Shown: positions 36,470-50,380, counted from the first letter of the stretch. The stretch: 64,000 bases of DNA from Oenanthe sinensis (GCA_028671895.1 CM053800.1:10375886-10439885), one strand, 5' to 3'. Translations and numbers: made by a program. The notes: generated from the sequence alone by a model not told the origin.

Positions 36470-38433
36470 CCCTGCCCGAGGATTTCTAACGATTTGCTGG
36501 AGTCGTTTAACAGTCTCGACGTTATGAGCAAAAACATCTAATCCTGAGTGTACCAACTACCAACATTGATACTGCATTCAAATCACCTCGAAAATCAGAA
36601 GTTAAACATTCAACCATAATATCAAGCTCCAGAATCTTCCAAAGGATCAAACGAGCCACATATCAAGCTTCTTGTGCTGCCTTGTTAAAAATATTCAATT
36701 ACACATAAATACAGATATATTAATTACCAATAGGAAACACATTGTACCTAACAGTTTCGGAAAAATGACCACTCCTACCATCAGGTATATCATCTCGATC
36801 AACACTGGTAAGTACAATATAATCCACACTGCATAATAGAAAAACAGAGAAGTTCTATCACAAAGTTGATTTGTATCGGCCAAAGTTATGAACAATTTCA
36901 ATTCAGGGATTAAACTGCAAAAGGTGTTTAAAAGATCTTTTTTTCATTTATATATATTGCAATATGATGTATCTAAACTAGGTGTTTATAGTTAATAGAA
37001 TATATGTCAGGTTTGTTGCGGGATCATATTTGGCAGGTTCTTTTTATCTTGAGTAATCTTTTGATGGATTTCCTCATCATATAAATCCTCTGAACGATGC
37101 CTCTTAATTAAGCAATCTAAATATTAAGTCAGTATGTGGCTCTACTATCACCACTTACCAGAATATCAGCATGGCACCATGTGCTTTACTGCTTTTCCTC
37201 AAACACCACGAACTCATAGTTAATTCATATCTGTTGAGTTGTCCATCTGACTGGGAAAAGAACTTTTGTCACATATGATAGTGGAAACTTAATAAGTATG
37301 TGCAGCTTGCAAGTAAAATTACTAAAAATGCACAGTTGAGCCTGTTCGCGCATATATGAATATATGAAATAGTTGTCACTACATACCCCAACTAGCAATA
37401 GCATGTGCAGTGTTCTGTGGCTCCATAGGATCTGGTCGTGCAGGTTTTCTACTAGTTTTCACAGCACAAACTCTACAGCCACGGGTACAAGTATCCCCAA
37501 GAAGCATAATTGTAGCTGTCGCAAGATCATCCCCACCACCATTCCAGCACTGCTCAGAAAACATTTCTTTATCATTTCACAATTTCTAATATGTAATCCT
37601 CCAGTCACTAAAATAAAAAAAAGAACAGTACAAGAATATCCAAAGCTAAAAAATATAAACAATATTCTATTTTCTTGCCATCTAAGCTATAATCTTCAAA
37701 GTTCTTCCACTTTCACTTCTCCTCCAAAGTTACCACGAAAAAAACTAGTCAAAACAGAAATTTTTGTATGTTTGAGCATAACAGGAGTGGCAATGCATGA
37801 CACTGTCGAATTGAAAAGGACCAAACCTGACTATCGACACCACTACAAAGTTGGAAAATAACAATGCACCCTTCATTCCTTTAACAACTCGTTCACTAAA
37901 ATTTAATTTCTCTTAAGCTTTTATACATTCATTTTTATCAATTCCAGTCAATTTAAGAACACCAATGTTTAAGAACGCGATCACAACCCGAAATTCAAAA
38001 TTGCCAATTTAACTAATAACAGCTATATATATAAAAAATTATATACCTCTCCAATATTGGGGCATTGTGCTTCCTGGCAAACAGTATTAAGATTAAGGCC
38101 CTGTAAGGCTTTCTGTCGAAGCCATTCGGGTTTCTTGACATTCAAATCTCTCCCAGTAAATGGACTCATCACACTTGGCGAAGAATTCAAAGAAGATTAT
38201 GTTAAAGAATTCAAAAAGTTATCATTTTGACCAACTGGGTTCTTTAATTCAGCTACATTAGTCCCATTCTGAGAAGTTGAAGCTGAAAAATTGCATCTGA
38301 TTGAGGACATTTTTGTAAAGGGTGTGTGATGATAAGATATATTGAACAAGAAGAAGAAGAAGAGAGTGTTGGAACTGTGGGGTTTTTGTATTAGTGATGT
38401 TGGATCACTAAAGACTTGCTGATTTGTCATCAA
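36470..38433 (-). pseudogene. LIP1P: Plastid-type lipoyl synthase pseudogene
   Basis: Remnant exons at 38433-38047, 37549-37387, 36828-36748 and about 36650-36470 encode parts of a radical-SAM lipoyl synthase. EAQCPNIGE supplies N-terminal cluster Cys, and GDTCTRGCRVCAVKTSR carries the CX3CX2C motif. Exon 2 reads CWNGGGDDLATATIM and PDPMEP, closer to the plastid than the mitochondrial form as I recall them. Lesions: an in-frame TAA at 38197-38199, loss of about 15 residues before NLNTVC, an exon 2-3 junction one base short, Gly-to-Arg in DGRSGHF, a frameshift near 36560, and no C-terminal third. A piece reading CAGGATTAGATGTTTTTG is repeated near 36475 and 36540. The working enzyme inserts sulfur into octanoyl groups of plastid pyruvate dehydrogenase. 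Confidence 0.88.
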
Positions 38434-38895
38434 ACTAAATATTGTTTGGTGAAGCCATAATTTTCTTTGTTTTTTTTCTTTTCAACACTTTTAAGTAGTT
38501 GAGTTTCAGGATCTCTTGTTTGTGCTTGTAGATCGATAATTTTGTATTGTTTAAAAAATTATTTAAGTTTAATTACGGAATTTACATTTAGTAATTACAC
38601 AATTGTATGAACAGTCCGATATCTATTTTTCGGCACCAGTGATTAGAAGATTTGAAAATCAGAAAACAAGCTAGATCATTGATCACATTGGAACAGTTGA
38701 ACTAAATGTACATGAATTAAACAGATCCAAGTTTCAAAACTCACATAGTATCATGGACTAGAGTACATTGCCGATATTTATAAGTAGATTTTTAAACCGC
38801 TGCGTATAAACTCTCCCAAAACCCTTTCTACTGCGGTTAATACCCAACTTACATTGTCTAAAAAAGAGGCTCAATGATTCATTATGCAAACTAAA

Positions 38896-41800
38896 CTAAG
38901 GAGCATGAGATGATTCTTCACTAGTATCTTCCGATTCTGATTCTGAATCTGAACCACCAACCATCTTCTCTAGTGATTCCATATCCCCAGCTTCTGAACT
39001 AGTATGCATCCTAAGCTTCTCAGCATCCTCGCTAAAAAATTTACAGAAACGAGAAAATTTTAAGACAATCTAAGGTAAATTTAGCGGAAGAGGTTAAATG
39101 AAAATAAGAGCCTTACTCTGAAACGCCAAATAATTCTTTAACCACCAAGGAACTTCCCTTTGAACAAAACTCTGGCAGCTGGTGGACAACAATAAATAAG
39201 TAAATATGAATCAAACCACAAGATATATACATAACTCATAACCTAAGTTTAATTGCAAAAAAATCACTAGGATTCTAAAAGAAACCACATCAGATATATG
39301 ATATTAGCAACCAACTAGCACACCGAAGGTGAAAAGGATCAGCATATAGGCTCTTGATAAAATAGTAATTGACAACTAAACAATTTAACAAGATTAATCA
39401 AGTGCGGCAGAGTTCATCCTACAATCATATATTTAACTACTATACAAATAAAGAAAAAGTGGAAGATATACCATATACTAAATGGTTACTCAGCCTCTTA
39501 CCTCAGAGAGATAATAAATCTTTCCGAAAAGAGCTTGTACTGCAAGTTTTCTCTTAAAACCCTTTGCAGAATAACCCGACATATCCATGACAACTGGACC
39601 TGAAATAATACAATTGACAACTTTCAATCCAAGATACTACATACGTATATAACATATAGGCGTGCTGGATTAGGTCCTCTTACTGTATATAATCCTGGGA
39701 AATGCCACTCAGCAGGTCAAAATACATGATATATGTCTAACATCTTGTTAAATTGAATCTTTTGGGATATCCAATGCTTATGCAACATCTTCTTATGTTC
39801 ACGAAACATATTTTCTATCTGTATAAGTGACCGAATCTGTAAAACACAGGTGCATCAAAGGTCTTGTTCCTCCGACCATAGCCACTTTTATATCAGTTTA
39901 TTTTTAGGTTATGAACACATACGAACTTTGGTGATCAAGAAGTTAAGCCCTTTTTAGATATTAGTGCATTTCTACTTCTCATCAAGTATTTCTTTATAGA
40001 TTGGTGCAGAAACTGTTAAATGAGATTATGCAATATGATATAGTTACCTTTGTCTTTCACAATTCTTCTTGATATCTCTTTCAAAGTTTCAGCAACTTGA
40101 GTGTCATCCAACATAGATGCTTTTCTAAGGTTGATCAAATTTGAAACCAATTCTGGGTTAAAAGGTTTTTCATTCAATGCATACCGAATATACTTGCGTA
40201 ATACCTCCTCCATGCTAAACCCTGTCTGAGTACACAATAACAATGTCAATCAAACTAAAGAGTTCAGGCATGCAAGAGTGCAAGTCCAAAAAATGAACTA
40301 AAGAGATAAATCAAGATAATGACGGCAAATTTTTACAAAAGAAGATTTTATGTAGCATATTTCCTCGTATAATAGAGTCACATCTTTGTACATCAGGTTG
40401 AGTGTCTGTCATTATTGACATTGAAAGTATGCATGTTGCTCATTGAACAACGATCATGATTGAAGCAATGCCTTTATATTAAGGACATCAATATTTCTTC
40501 CATTACAATATTAAATCAAAGGTGAATTCCTCCTTTAGTGTGATCTATTTATTATAATAAAGAAATATCTTGTATGATATACAATATTTGTATTAAAAAA
40601 TTTAAAATGGCTGAGCAGCTAAGATCAATTCAAAAATCTAGCAGCGAAGCATCACTAAGTTTATACAGACGAGAGACACAGAGGGGTTAAACTATTTGTA
40701 GGATGCATCTCACCTTTTGCATCAGCCCCTTCAAAGCCGACTCTTCTACTCCATCTCTTCCCTTTGCAAATAACTCGTCTATCGATTTGCACAACACGGC
40801 ATTCTTATTGACCTGATAAAATTATCGCTAACGGAAAGTTAAGAAAGCATCCACAGGTTAACCTTCAATATTATTACTTAAGCAACTGAATACATTGATT
40901 CATAAGTATATTTAGGAATTAGAACCACATAGCAAATCACACTAATTAAAAAATTGTTCTAAAAGTTTAACGAAGTCACCGCATATCATCTTCCACCAAA
41001 TGTCCACTTCTAACACATAAAAATAAAAGATCGTGAAGCACGTGATAGCTATATGGAACTAACTATGATCGTACAAGGAGACACTGAACAAGATTAATCA
41101 ACTAATCCAAACAACATAGTGAATGCCTCATTACTACATTAATATCACAGTAACTAATACACATATAACGCCTATAGGGGATTATAAGTTTGCTATCAAT
41201 CCAAATTACTAACTGCCCTTCTTACAGTTCAATTCTCTAGGAACTAACTATGACCACATGAGGAAAATGTGGGCCTTGAACAAAGTTACTTTCCTATTCA
41301 AACAACATAGTGTGACTTAAATACTTCACTACTATATTCATATCGCAATAATCAACAACATGAGAAATCAGAACTTAAAAACTATGCTACCAATCCCACT
41401 ATCCAAGATTCAAAGTTACAAGAAATCAACAAGTCCATTTCTACCAATAAATGATCACGAAGCCAGAAGCCAGAAGCACACAAGCTGTGCCGAACTAACC
41501 AAGTACGAAGACACAATGAAATGTAGACATCCAACAAGACTATTTTACTAATTGAAACAACACAGTGCCATATAAATTCTTTACCACCACATTCATATCG
41601 AAATATTCAATAACAAATGCACAAGCAATCAACCTGTTTACGACGCAATTCTCGGGGAGAATTAAACTTCCTGAGAGTCTTATAAAAGGCAAAAACAAAA
41701 GTAATGCCAAGATAAGCCAAAGGAACAGCAAGCATCCAAGGCAAAGAGCTAGTTCCAACTCGAGGCCCCGGAATCGCCTGAGTTACCGAACCCGTAAACT

Positions 41801-42104
41801 CGACTAAATCCAAAGCCTTCTCTTGTATCCAAGGCAAATCCTCCTCCTCTTCTACCACTTCTTCCTTAACTTCAGCTTCTTTTTTAGGCTCAGAGTCCGA
41901 TTTTTTCGCCGCCGGAGCAGCCAAAACAAGACGGCGGCCGGAGTAGTTGCCGGAGAAAGATGAGGGGTGAGATGAAAAGGGGTTTTGGGGAATTCTTGAA
42001 AATGTTGGTTTATAACAAAAAGATTTTATTTTTGTTGAAAATGGGTTAAAAGAAGTGTTATAACAATAACAAGAAAAAGGGGTGGCGTTGGCGGCGGCGT
42101 ACAT
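38896..42104 (-). CDS. Plastid-targeted single-span membrane protein, unknown function
   Basis: Six exons: 42104-41634, 40812-40714, 40225-40048, 39599-39502, 39178-39117 and 39031-38896, summing to 347 residues with no frame error. The first 60 residues are rich in Ser, Asn and Phe with few acidic residues, as in a chloroplast transit peptide. An acidic stretch (KEEVVEEEEDL, 80-90) and one hydrophobic segment (LPWMLAVPLAYLGITFVFAF, 121-140) follow. The remainder is predicted soluble and helical (VEESALKGLMQK; TLKEISRRIVKDK) and ends in a Ser/Glu-rich tail. I believe it is a conserved plant chloroplast envelope or thylakoid protein, but cannot name it with confidence. Confidence 0.88.
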
Positions 42105-42677
42105 TTTATTTTCCGGTGAACGGCGGCGAAAGACGGCAGATTTAGGAGATGGGTTTGGGGGGTTTTGGAGGTGTTTCTCGGCACACTGTGTGTGTTTTGT
42201 TAGATGATTTCAATGCTGCTTGTGTTTTATTTTTGGAAATAAATAAATTTGTAAAAAATATGTACTCTTTAATTTTTGTTTTTGGAGAAAAAAAAAGTTA
42301 CTCCATATTTTTTTGGGGTTAAAGATTCATGCTTTACTATGTACTAATACTAGTATTTTTGTTGAATAATGTATGTGATAACTTACCTAAATTCCCAAAT
42401 TAATTGATCATTATAATAAGAAGATAATCAATTATAATTTAAAATTCCTTTTTTTTTTGTCAAAATTTACCAAAAATACTAGGTTTACTAATTTATTTTA
42501 CAAAACTATAATCTTCCCTTCTTTGCCTTCAATTGAATAGTCACTTTCTCTAATTTCAGAATTTCATCACTATCTCGTCATCTCTCTCCGTTTCTCTCTC
42601 TCGCTCTAATCCCCCAATTCAACCTATATACACACATCTCATGTATACATACCAACCAAACCCCATAATCAATGTGA
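42105..42677. other. Upstream region of the plastid protein gene
   Basis: Holds the leader and probable promoter of the minus-strand gene, then AT-rich DNA and a CT-rich stretch (42540-42605). No gene is seen. Confidence 0.5.
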
Positions 42678-42818
42678 GACCTGGACCTGAAGAACCCATT
42701 AGACACTCCCACGAGCTCTCGATCCATCACCGAGACGGTGAATGGGTCCCATAAGTTCGTAATCCAGGGCGATACTCTCGTCAAAGGAAAAGGAATGGGG
42801 ATTGGCAAGCGCGAGTGA
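42678..42818 (+). pseudogene. MATH-BTB (BPM) gene fragment
   Basis: 47 codons read LDTPTSSRSITETVNGSHKF and then VIQGDTLVKGKGMGIGK, the start of the MATH domain of plant BPM proteins (Cullin3 substrate adaptors). A TGA lies directly upstream in frame (42675-42677). After GIGK the next codons look like a 5-bp deletion relative to the family, giving an early TGA. Neither the rest of MATH nor BTB is found, so it is a dead fragment. An antisense 76-codon frame over it is a shadow. Confidence 0.78.
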
Positions 42819-45800
42819 GAATTTCAATGATCGTAATTCAACATTCAGTGGCGCCGCCTTGACACCTATAAATTATAATTGATATATGTGTGTATTTGTG
42901 TATGTATATATGATTGATGTAGAGTGTTTAGATTGAGAGTTGAAAAGTTTGATTAATCTAAAATGGATTTTGGTGATTTTACATAGACACGTTACTTAAT
43001 TTTAGTTGATTTCAGATTTGCTTAAGTTGATTTTGATGGTTTTTATAAAGTTATTTTGGGTTGATTTTGGTTACATATAATTGTTTTGTGTAATTTGAGT
43101 GAGTTGGAATTAGTTAAATTTGATTGGATTTAAGTTGCATTTGATCTAACTTATGCAACTTGTTAATCAAGACATTAGGATTATAATTACTAAATTTTAA
43201 AGTTGTATTTGTGGTTGATCTACGTTGCAAATATGGTTACAAAGTTGCAAACCGTATTTTTGTAAAAAAATTGAGAAAAAAGTATTTTTACAATTTTTTT
43301 TTAAAAAAAATGTATGTTTGTATTTTTTTTTTAAAGTTAGTATTTTTGTAAAAATACTTTTATCCTTAGGTATTTTTGGAAAAATCCCTATAATATAATT
43401 TATAGTTACTTTCATTACAATTTTGATTTTTAAAAAAAATATTAATTATAATCTTCTGATTCATAATTTATCAATTAACAAAGTTTGTATCTCAAAAAAA
43501 AAAAATACCAAAGTTTGTATAGATTACTTTAGAAGAATGCAATTGTTATACCATGATAAATTATAGTGATATTTATATTTTAACAGATTTGTTATGTTAC
43601 AGAAACCGCAAACGGTACCGTTATTTTTGATATTCATATATTCTGCTTAAATGTTTTATCTACCTAGTTTATTTACACGGTACATTAAGAGGGTGGTGTA
43701 GAAATATTGTAAAATTGTAACCAATGCATGTTGCTACAAAAATTATGTAGCATCAACACTTCCTTGAGTGATCATATATTGCTAAATAGGGGCTAGTACG
43801 AATGTACCATGGATACAAAATTCAGATGAAACTATTCAAAGGTAAAATTTGCAGGAAAAATGCTTTAAACCACAACATATTTGAACCCTATTTCATAATA
43901 TGTCAATATATTACAATAATTTGAACAGAAATATGATGATTGGCGGACCGATGGCTTCATTCCCTACTACTTCTAGTAGACTTTGCAGCTCACATGTTCC
44001 AGTAAAGCTGCAGGCAACAGATTCCCACTAGTTATCTTCAAGCTTTCGACAATGCAAAATCCCCAATATATCACCACTAATTAGGGACCTGGCATACAGA
44101 AACGACAAAGTTCAGGTACAATAGTGAGCTTCAATGGTTGTTTCATGTTCTGGATAAAAGATAGTTGTTGAATACGAAATGTTGTGACCATTAATTGTTG
44201 TGTACTGAAACTCAAAGTTACTCTAAAAACTGCAATCCTAAATATCAAATAAAAATGATTTGCAATGCAAGGACAAAAGGAAGGGTTTAAGAATGGATTA
44301 AGCAACTAATTAATTCATGAAAGAGGTTAGTTATGCTGACCATGTTTCACTTTGTGCATCCTACCAAACACTAACACTACAAGGCCAGAGATCTTTCTTC
44401 CAACAACGAGGATATATTTAAAAATCCCGCCTATACATATCTAGACCTGAATAAGGCTCGAAGTATACAAGTGACCTCCTTGTTTCTATCTGCACTTTTC
44501 ACTCTATAAGCTCTGTTATAACTTATAATGATTTGTTGGGATCCAGACACAGGCAGACACAATATCCTAAGGTCGGATTTGTAGCATGCTGAATGTGATG
44601 CTCTGAGGAGAACTTATTGCCCCACTTTTAGTTTTGCATAATCTCAACTTCAAAATGAGAATTAGTCTTTCAGTAGCAACACCTATTTTTCCATCTTCGC
44701 TTTTCGTTCAATTACTTCCTAATAAATCATGTGGATACATTGTTATCGTCCCGGTACCCGTGATTTTATAATCATATATGAGTTCTTGCCTCTCTTTTAG
44801 AGTTTGTATTGTTTTTGTACCAGATAGAGCACTAGCTGGTGCCTGGCGAAACTAAGGAATGGACAAGGTGGGATATAACTATTGAGTTTATATTCAATTG
44901 GGTATGTAGCTCATATGGTAGAGTTGCTTCCTTTGCATCCCATAGGTATTGTGTTCGACCTGATTCCTACTATCCCATATGGGCCAATGTTCATCATTGT
45001 CAAGTCCAGTTATAGTGGTATAGATTATGACTGATAATGTTTCTATTAAAAACAACCCCCCCCCCCAAAAGTTCCGCCACTTCACCAGACCATTTAAACG
45101 AATCATGAATCATGTGTGCCTCTTCTTCTCATCTAATTATTTTGGCAGTAGTAACCATTCTCACTCAAAAGGTCAAGTACAAATTTTCTCATATTCGTTC
45201 TCTCTGCTTAAAGATAATTTTAAGAACATATCTATTTCCTAAATCAGCACAACAGTTGCCACATTCAGAATACAAATAAGAAGAAAAACATAATGGCTTG
45301 GTGAAATTTTACAGTTTCTAATTGTTACAAAAAAATTAACATCTTTAAAATGTATGATTCAGAAAATCCCTGACTTTCATAAAGCATCAGTGCATTACAA
45401 TTATAAATAACTCTTTTACCTGCAGTTGCAATGCAAGCAATGGAATTGGCAACACCAACATGGTTTCTTGGTTATGTTAATATTCCAATGACATAACATA
45501 CCAGTCAACCCAGCTGCATATACTCCAACGACCATATTTATGACAACTGGCAAGCATACTTTGAACTCTTGTTCTCTTTACCATAACATTCTCCCAAAAC
45601 ACACAGTAGAACCTCTAATCCACTAATCCGTTAATCCACCTGAACTCTCCAAATATATCTTCTCAGAAACTTCTATTGAGCAAAATTTTATGTTCCCATA
45701 ATTAGGAGAAAAGAAGATGTATCACAAACCTTATGACCTTAAATAAAGAGTTAAAAAATGTAGCCGTTCACTACATCAGTACACTATCAGACATTAAACA

Positions 45801-46305
45801 TCCATTAATCAACAAAGATATTATAGTCTTAAAACAAAATCCTAATCTTCTCGTCCTTAATCACCAATCCGACAAGACACACGCAAGAAGGCATTCTAAT
45901 GTTGTCCACCTAAAACCAGAAGCCATAAAAGGCAACGCTAGATTGTCGGGTTCAATGAACAGCAAATGGCATCCTCAGTTTGTCGGCTTTAATAACCAAT
46001 CATAAAAGCCATTACTATCTTGTAGCATACACCATTCTTAAATGCAACCCTCATAAAGGGGTTTATTCGAATCTTCCAAATTCTTAATCCCCGACACCCT
46101 TAAAACAAAACCTTAATCCAATTAAAGTAACAACCAATACCATTTCACCAAATTAACAACATTTCTCTCCTAACTACCACATTAACAACAATAATCCATC
46201 CATAGCACAAAGAGGTACAAGTATATAAACACAAACAATTCCAAAAATAGCAACATCACCAAACACATAAACCACCTACACAAATACAAAAAATGTATCT
46301 ACACA
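42819..46305. other. Long stretch without a recognised gene
   Basis: AT-rich repeats and T/A runs at 43250-43520, a tRNA-like SINE head at 44899-44970, and an 11-12 base C-run near 45056. I found no convincing exon. Part could be introns or 3' sequence of a non-coding transcript from the minus-strand start-like site at 46516. Confidence 0.5.
44894..44990 (+). mobile_element. tRNA-derived SINE head
   Basis: A-box-like TGTAGCTCATATGGTAGAG and, about 30 bases on, B-box-like GTGTTCGACCTG. No acceptor stem is present. Length and target duplication are unclear. Confidence 0.55.
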
Positions 46306-46428
46306 TCAACCTAAACCAAGCCACAACATAGTCAAAACAAAAGCAAGAATCAAGGGTTTCCCAAATATATACATACAAATACATAAAGACCCTTTACACA
46401 AAAAAGAAATGCAAGATGAGATATATAC

Positions 46429-46515
46429 CTTAAAGGGGCAACTACCATCTTTGGGTTTGAAGATGCAACGAGAGGGTCCTGAGTGTGATTTGAAAGTAAA
46501 GGTAACATTTTTCAA
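46429..46515 (-). CDS. Possible first exon of an unresolved gene
   Basis: After an AAACCCTAG-type leader, an ATG at 46515 opens 29 codons (MKNVTFTFKSHSGPSR.. CPFK) and meets a GTATAT donor at about 46428. No downstream exon could be linked and the sequence matches no family I know. It may be a non-coding transcript. Confidence 0.25.
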
Positions 46516-46911
46516 ACCCTAGAAGCCTAGTCTAAGTGATTTATACAAAGAAACAAGTTAAACTCAAGAAATTTATTTGACTTTATGAAACTTGAAGAGA
46601 GAGTGAAACAGTAGAACAAAACAGTAGATATGTAAATGTAGACACAAGGGGTTACTGTGGGTTTTAAAGAAAGTGAAGAGGGGTGTAGGGGTTTATGTTA
46701 ATGCACGAATCACGAGGTGTAAGTAGATCCATCGGACAACAGATGTCATAGGCCCTTTTTGTTTCAAAGTTTTATCAGTTATACTTATGTTCACTTGTCA
46801 CCTTACTGTCCTTTTCGCCTTCTTTTGCCTATGTTTTTTGTTTTTTTTCTTACTTTAGTTGTGAACTAACCTCACAAATTAAAGAACATTCGCATTCATA
46901 GTTCAAAAATA

Positions 46912-47171
46912 CTCCCTCCGTGTTCACGATTGGGAGTCCTTTTTTGACTTTTTGTAATCAAATTGATTAGTTTTTGATTAATAATTAAAAATTATTTTTT
47001 TATAATTTTAAAAAATTAAAAGATACATTTTAAAGTAAATTATATATATATATTTTAACAACATAAAAGTTTATTTTTTTTCAATTATATATTATATTTA
47101 AATTACAGTAAAAAATGCGTTAGTTTGACCGTACTAAAAATAAAGTGGATAACTAAAAGGTACGGAGGAAG
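46912..47171. mobile_element. Stowaway MITE with TA target duplication
   Basis: Left end CTCCCTCCGTGTT and right end TACGGAGGAAG are inverted copies of the Stowaway terminus. TA flanks both sides (46910-46911 and 47172-47173). It is 260 bp, AT-rich and non-coding. Confidence 0.92.
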
Positions 47172-47258
47172 TATAAATTTTAGTTATAGCATGCGCATAT
47201 TTTTGTACACGAAAAAAATATAATATGAAGATCAAGCAGTGGAACCGTGAAATCAATA

Positions 47259-47463
47259 CTCTTTTCTCGGTTCTTGAATAGTTGCCTTTTAATTTTTGAT
47301 CGTCTAGTTAAAAATATTGTTTTTTAATTTTTTTTATGAATCAAAGTATTTGTTTAATATTATTCTTCATAAAAAAAATTAAATATAACATTTCTAATTA
47401 TACAAAACATCTTAAAATGTATGTCAAAAAGTTAAGAATCACATATTTGAACGGAGAAAGTCA
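47259..47463. mobile_element. Possible second, more decayed MITE
   Basis: The left end ACTCTTTTCTCGGTTCTTGA and the reverse complement of the right end (ACTTTCTCCGTTCAAATATG) are similar. Support is weak beyond the ends. Confidence 0.35.
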
Positions 47464-48973
47464 TATTTTTAATGATGAACTTGAAAGTTAGATGGATTGC
47501 CAATTTTTTTGCTTTATAGACAATGTTTTCAGTAAACAATTCTCGAAAACAATAATTTTGATGTTAGAATAAGAGTCTTTCTGAAATTAGAAGCACGTCA
47601 CAACTACATTTTATTTTTCTGGTATTTCTAAGTTTTAACATTTAATTACTCAAAATACATTAGGCATTTTGTGAACTCTGACTTTTTTTCTTTCAGTTTA
47701 GTGGTTGGTTATTCGACAGTAGTGTAGTTAGTCAATTGATATCAAATCGATTATGGTGATTGAAGCCTTCTTATTTTGCCACCTATGTGTTTTTAATCGT
47801 TCTTGAGATGCATGAATCTTGGATTGCTCGAGGAACCAAATAAATTAATTGAATTTTGAAAAAAATATTCTATCATCCAATCAGCGGGCCCTGCATAGAA
47901 CAGAACATGACATTAGGCATCATAGTTTAGATTGATCATTTTAATTTGGATACTTACTTTCCTGAGTTGAAAAATCTACCAGCTTCAATCGAAAAGCCTT
48001 TAAAATATTAAAACCTAGTAAATGTTTTTGGATTGAGTTGTTGAAGCACTGTTTTTTTGCTGTGAAACAGGCCGTACAAAATCTTACTGTATTATATGGC
48101 TTTATTTGCAACTAATGTTCAGCATTATACTAGCATATGAATATATGATGAATTAAGTTGGTAAAAGTTAAAGGTAAAAGTTGTGAATTAAGTTGGTCAA
48201 GGAGGATAAAAATTAATGACCATCTGGCTGCAAATAGCAAAACTTTGGAGTGCACACTTTGACACAGCATAAATTCAACACGGGTTCAAGCTCATGCCAA
48301 CGTGCACCAGTGCCAGCTTCATCTGATGACAGAGGAGGGATGGGTAATGTTCAGAATTGAGATTCATATTAATGCAACAAGAGATTTTATTAAAACGAAG
48401 GAGATTGTGCCACTTTTAGTGCTAGTTTTAATGGCAAGACAAAGAACATTTGGCAAGGACAAACACTGGTTCTATCTAAGATTGTCGGTTTCAGTAGACA
48501 TTTACCACTTTGTAATTGATGATTGAACATTTTAACCCCGAGAACTTGTCAACATCTTCCATCGATTTTCATCAACTTTCTACACCTTCCCCTTTAATTC
48601 AAATTTTTTAGGACAATGTCAATGAGCACTCGGCTGACAAACCCTGTGATTAAGCAGCAGAAAAGGTATATACGTTCATCAATTCATCATGCAACTTGAT
48701 TTTATAGACCTCTCAAGGTTTATAACTTCCATCGTTATATTCAGAACATCATATGAGTTTTGGTTCAGTATCTACTCTACAGATACGAGATTAATTCCCT
48801 AGTCCCTACTATCTGCATTCATTCTAGCCTTACCACAACTTCCAAAACAAGAAGGTCATTGGAACATGTACACAATAGCATTCACAAAAAAACAGTACAA
48901 TGTGGCAAAGGCCATCAATACATGTGTTAACGCATTTGAGGAAGGAGTGTTGTTTAGGAGAGTGCTTGTTCTA
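47464..48973. other. Intergenic DNA
   Basis: No gene is recognised. The right end should hold the 3' untranslated region of the minus-strand G-patch gene. Confidence 0.5.
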
Positions 48974-50230
48974 CTAGACATTATCAGGCCAAAACTCCCT
49001 GAAGAAAGCCCGCTCAAATTCTTTTTCTTGCAGCTTCTTTTCAAACTCTTGCAGCTTCCTCATCTTTTTCGATAGTTTCTTTTCAGAAGGCTGACATAAG
49101 CAACATGGTCAGTACATGTGAATGAAGAAAATAAACTAACTTCAGAGTAAAATGGACAAAAATAAAATCAATCAGCACATATCACTCTTTACAATTGTAA
49201 TTTTAATTGAATATGACTTCTCTATAAAATTAACTAATAAACGATAATAATTGACTCAACATATATGCATCTCCATGCAACCCTTGTCGTAACTAGTTTA
49301 CAGAACTTACTTTCTTAACTTTATTATCAACTGGATTTTCTGGCCGGGGTGCTTTCTTTATCTTCTCAGCTCCTAGCCCACGTTTATTGTTCTTCAAACG
49401 AGCTTCTACAGGTTCCAATCTCCCCTGTTCACCACCAAAAATCAGAAAAGTTATTCAACATATTCGCAATAAAATTTACAGTTTTAAACTACTCGGCAGA
49501 AAGAAGTGGCACAACCACAAGAATTAATGTAACTGCAATGAGCACGACTAACGACTCCAACCCATCCTTCCTATCATCCTATTCCTAGATTCTAATACCA
49601 ATTTCATTTAATTTTGGATCACAATTTCATCAAATTTTCTCCAACCTTGAAGAGTTTAATCAAAACTTAACGCCATAAAAGTTTGAGAAACTCCAACGAG
49701 CTCACATAATAACCTTCACTTCCGATATTGCAATTTAGACAATTACAATCCACACAGAACCGATACCAACAACTCACAAATACTCCAGGAAATCCGTAAA
49801 TCCTTAAACTCAACACAGTACTAATTCCAACAAACATAACCTCTTAGACTAATTTTATCGGACAAGTCTAGCATACATTCCCAAAGAATACAGTTAAAAT
49901 TTCATACCTAGTTACCTAAAAGCGAAACAAATACACACACATTACACACATACAAATACAAATACAGTACCTGCTCCGAAACCCCGAGCCCAGTTCCTTC
50001 TTTCCACCCATGCTTTTTCAATAGCTGCATTATCAAACATTTTCATAAATATTAAAAAAAAACAAATTAAAAACACCATCACAAATCACATATTTACAAT
50101 CACAATAATTCAATTATCCATGTATATATAAACATACTTGAAAACCAATATTAGAGGAGGCGATAGGTGCAGCGACAGAAGAACCCGAATCTACATCAAA
50201 CCCTAATCCTGCTCCTTCATTTGACATCAT
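48974..50230 (-). CDS. Small G-patch domain protein
   Basis: Four exons: 50230-50138, 50024-49971, 49424-49311 and 49090-48974, giving 125 residues with no frame error. The G-patch spans about residues 29-72: GFQLLKKHGWKEGTGLG, then GLGAE with the expected glycines and aromatic residue. G-patch proteins bind RNA or activate DEAH-box helicases in splicing and ribosome assembly. The C-terminus is Lys/Glu-rich and likely helical (MRKLQEFEKKLQEKEFERAF). Tandem start codons (MM) open the frame. A precise orthologue is not assigned. Confidence 0.9.
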
Positions 50231-50380
50231 CTTCGCCTGCCAACCCGATTCAAGACCCGAACCCGAACCCGCTTTTTAAGCCCTAATTGGTATTTATTAG
50301 TACAATCGTAGCAATAGTTAACCACAATAGACGAAGATAAACAACAATTGAGGAAAGTGATTCTCGGCGATTGGTGTGTA

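Noticed and set aside
42578..42808. 76-codon minus-strand frame
   Set aside because: Antisense to the recognisable MATH-domain fragment, which explains its length.
48856..49044. 62-codon minus-strand frame
   Set aside because: It overlaps the last G-patch exon in another frame.
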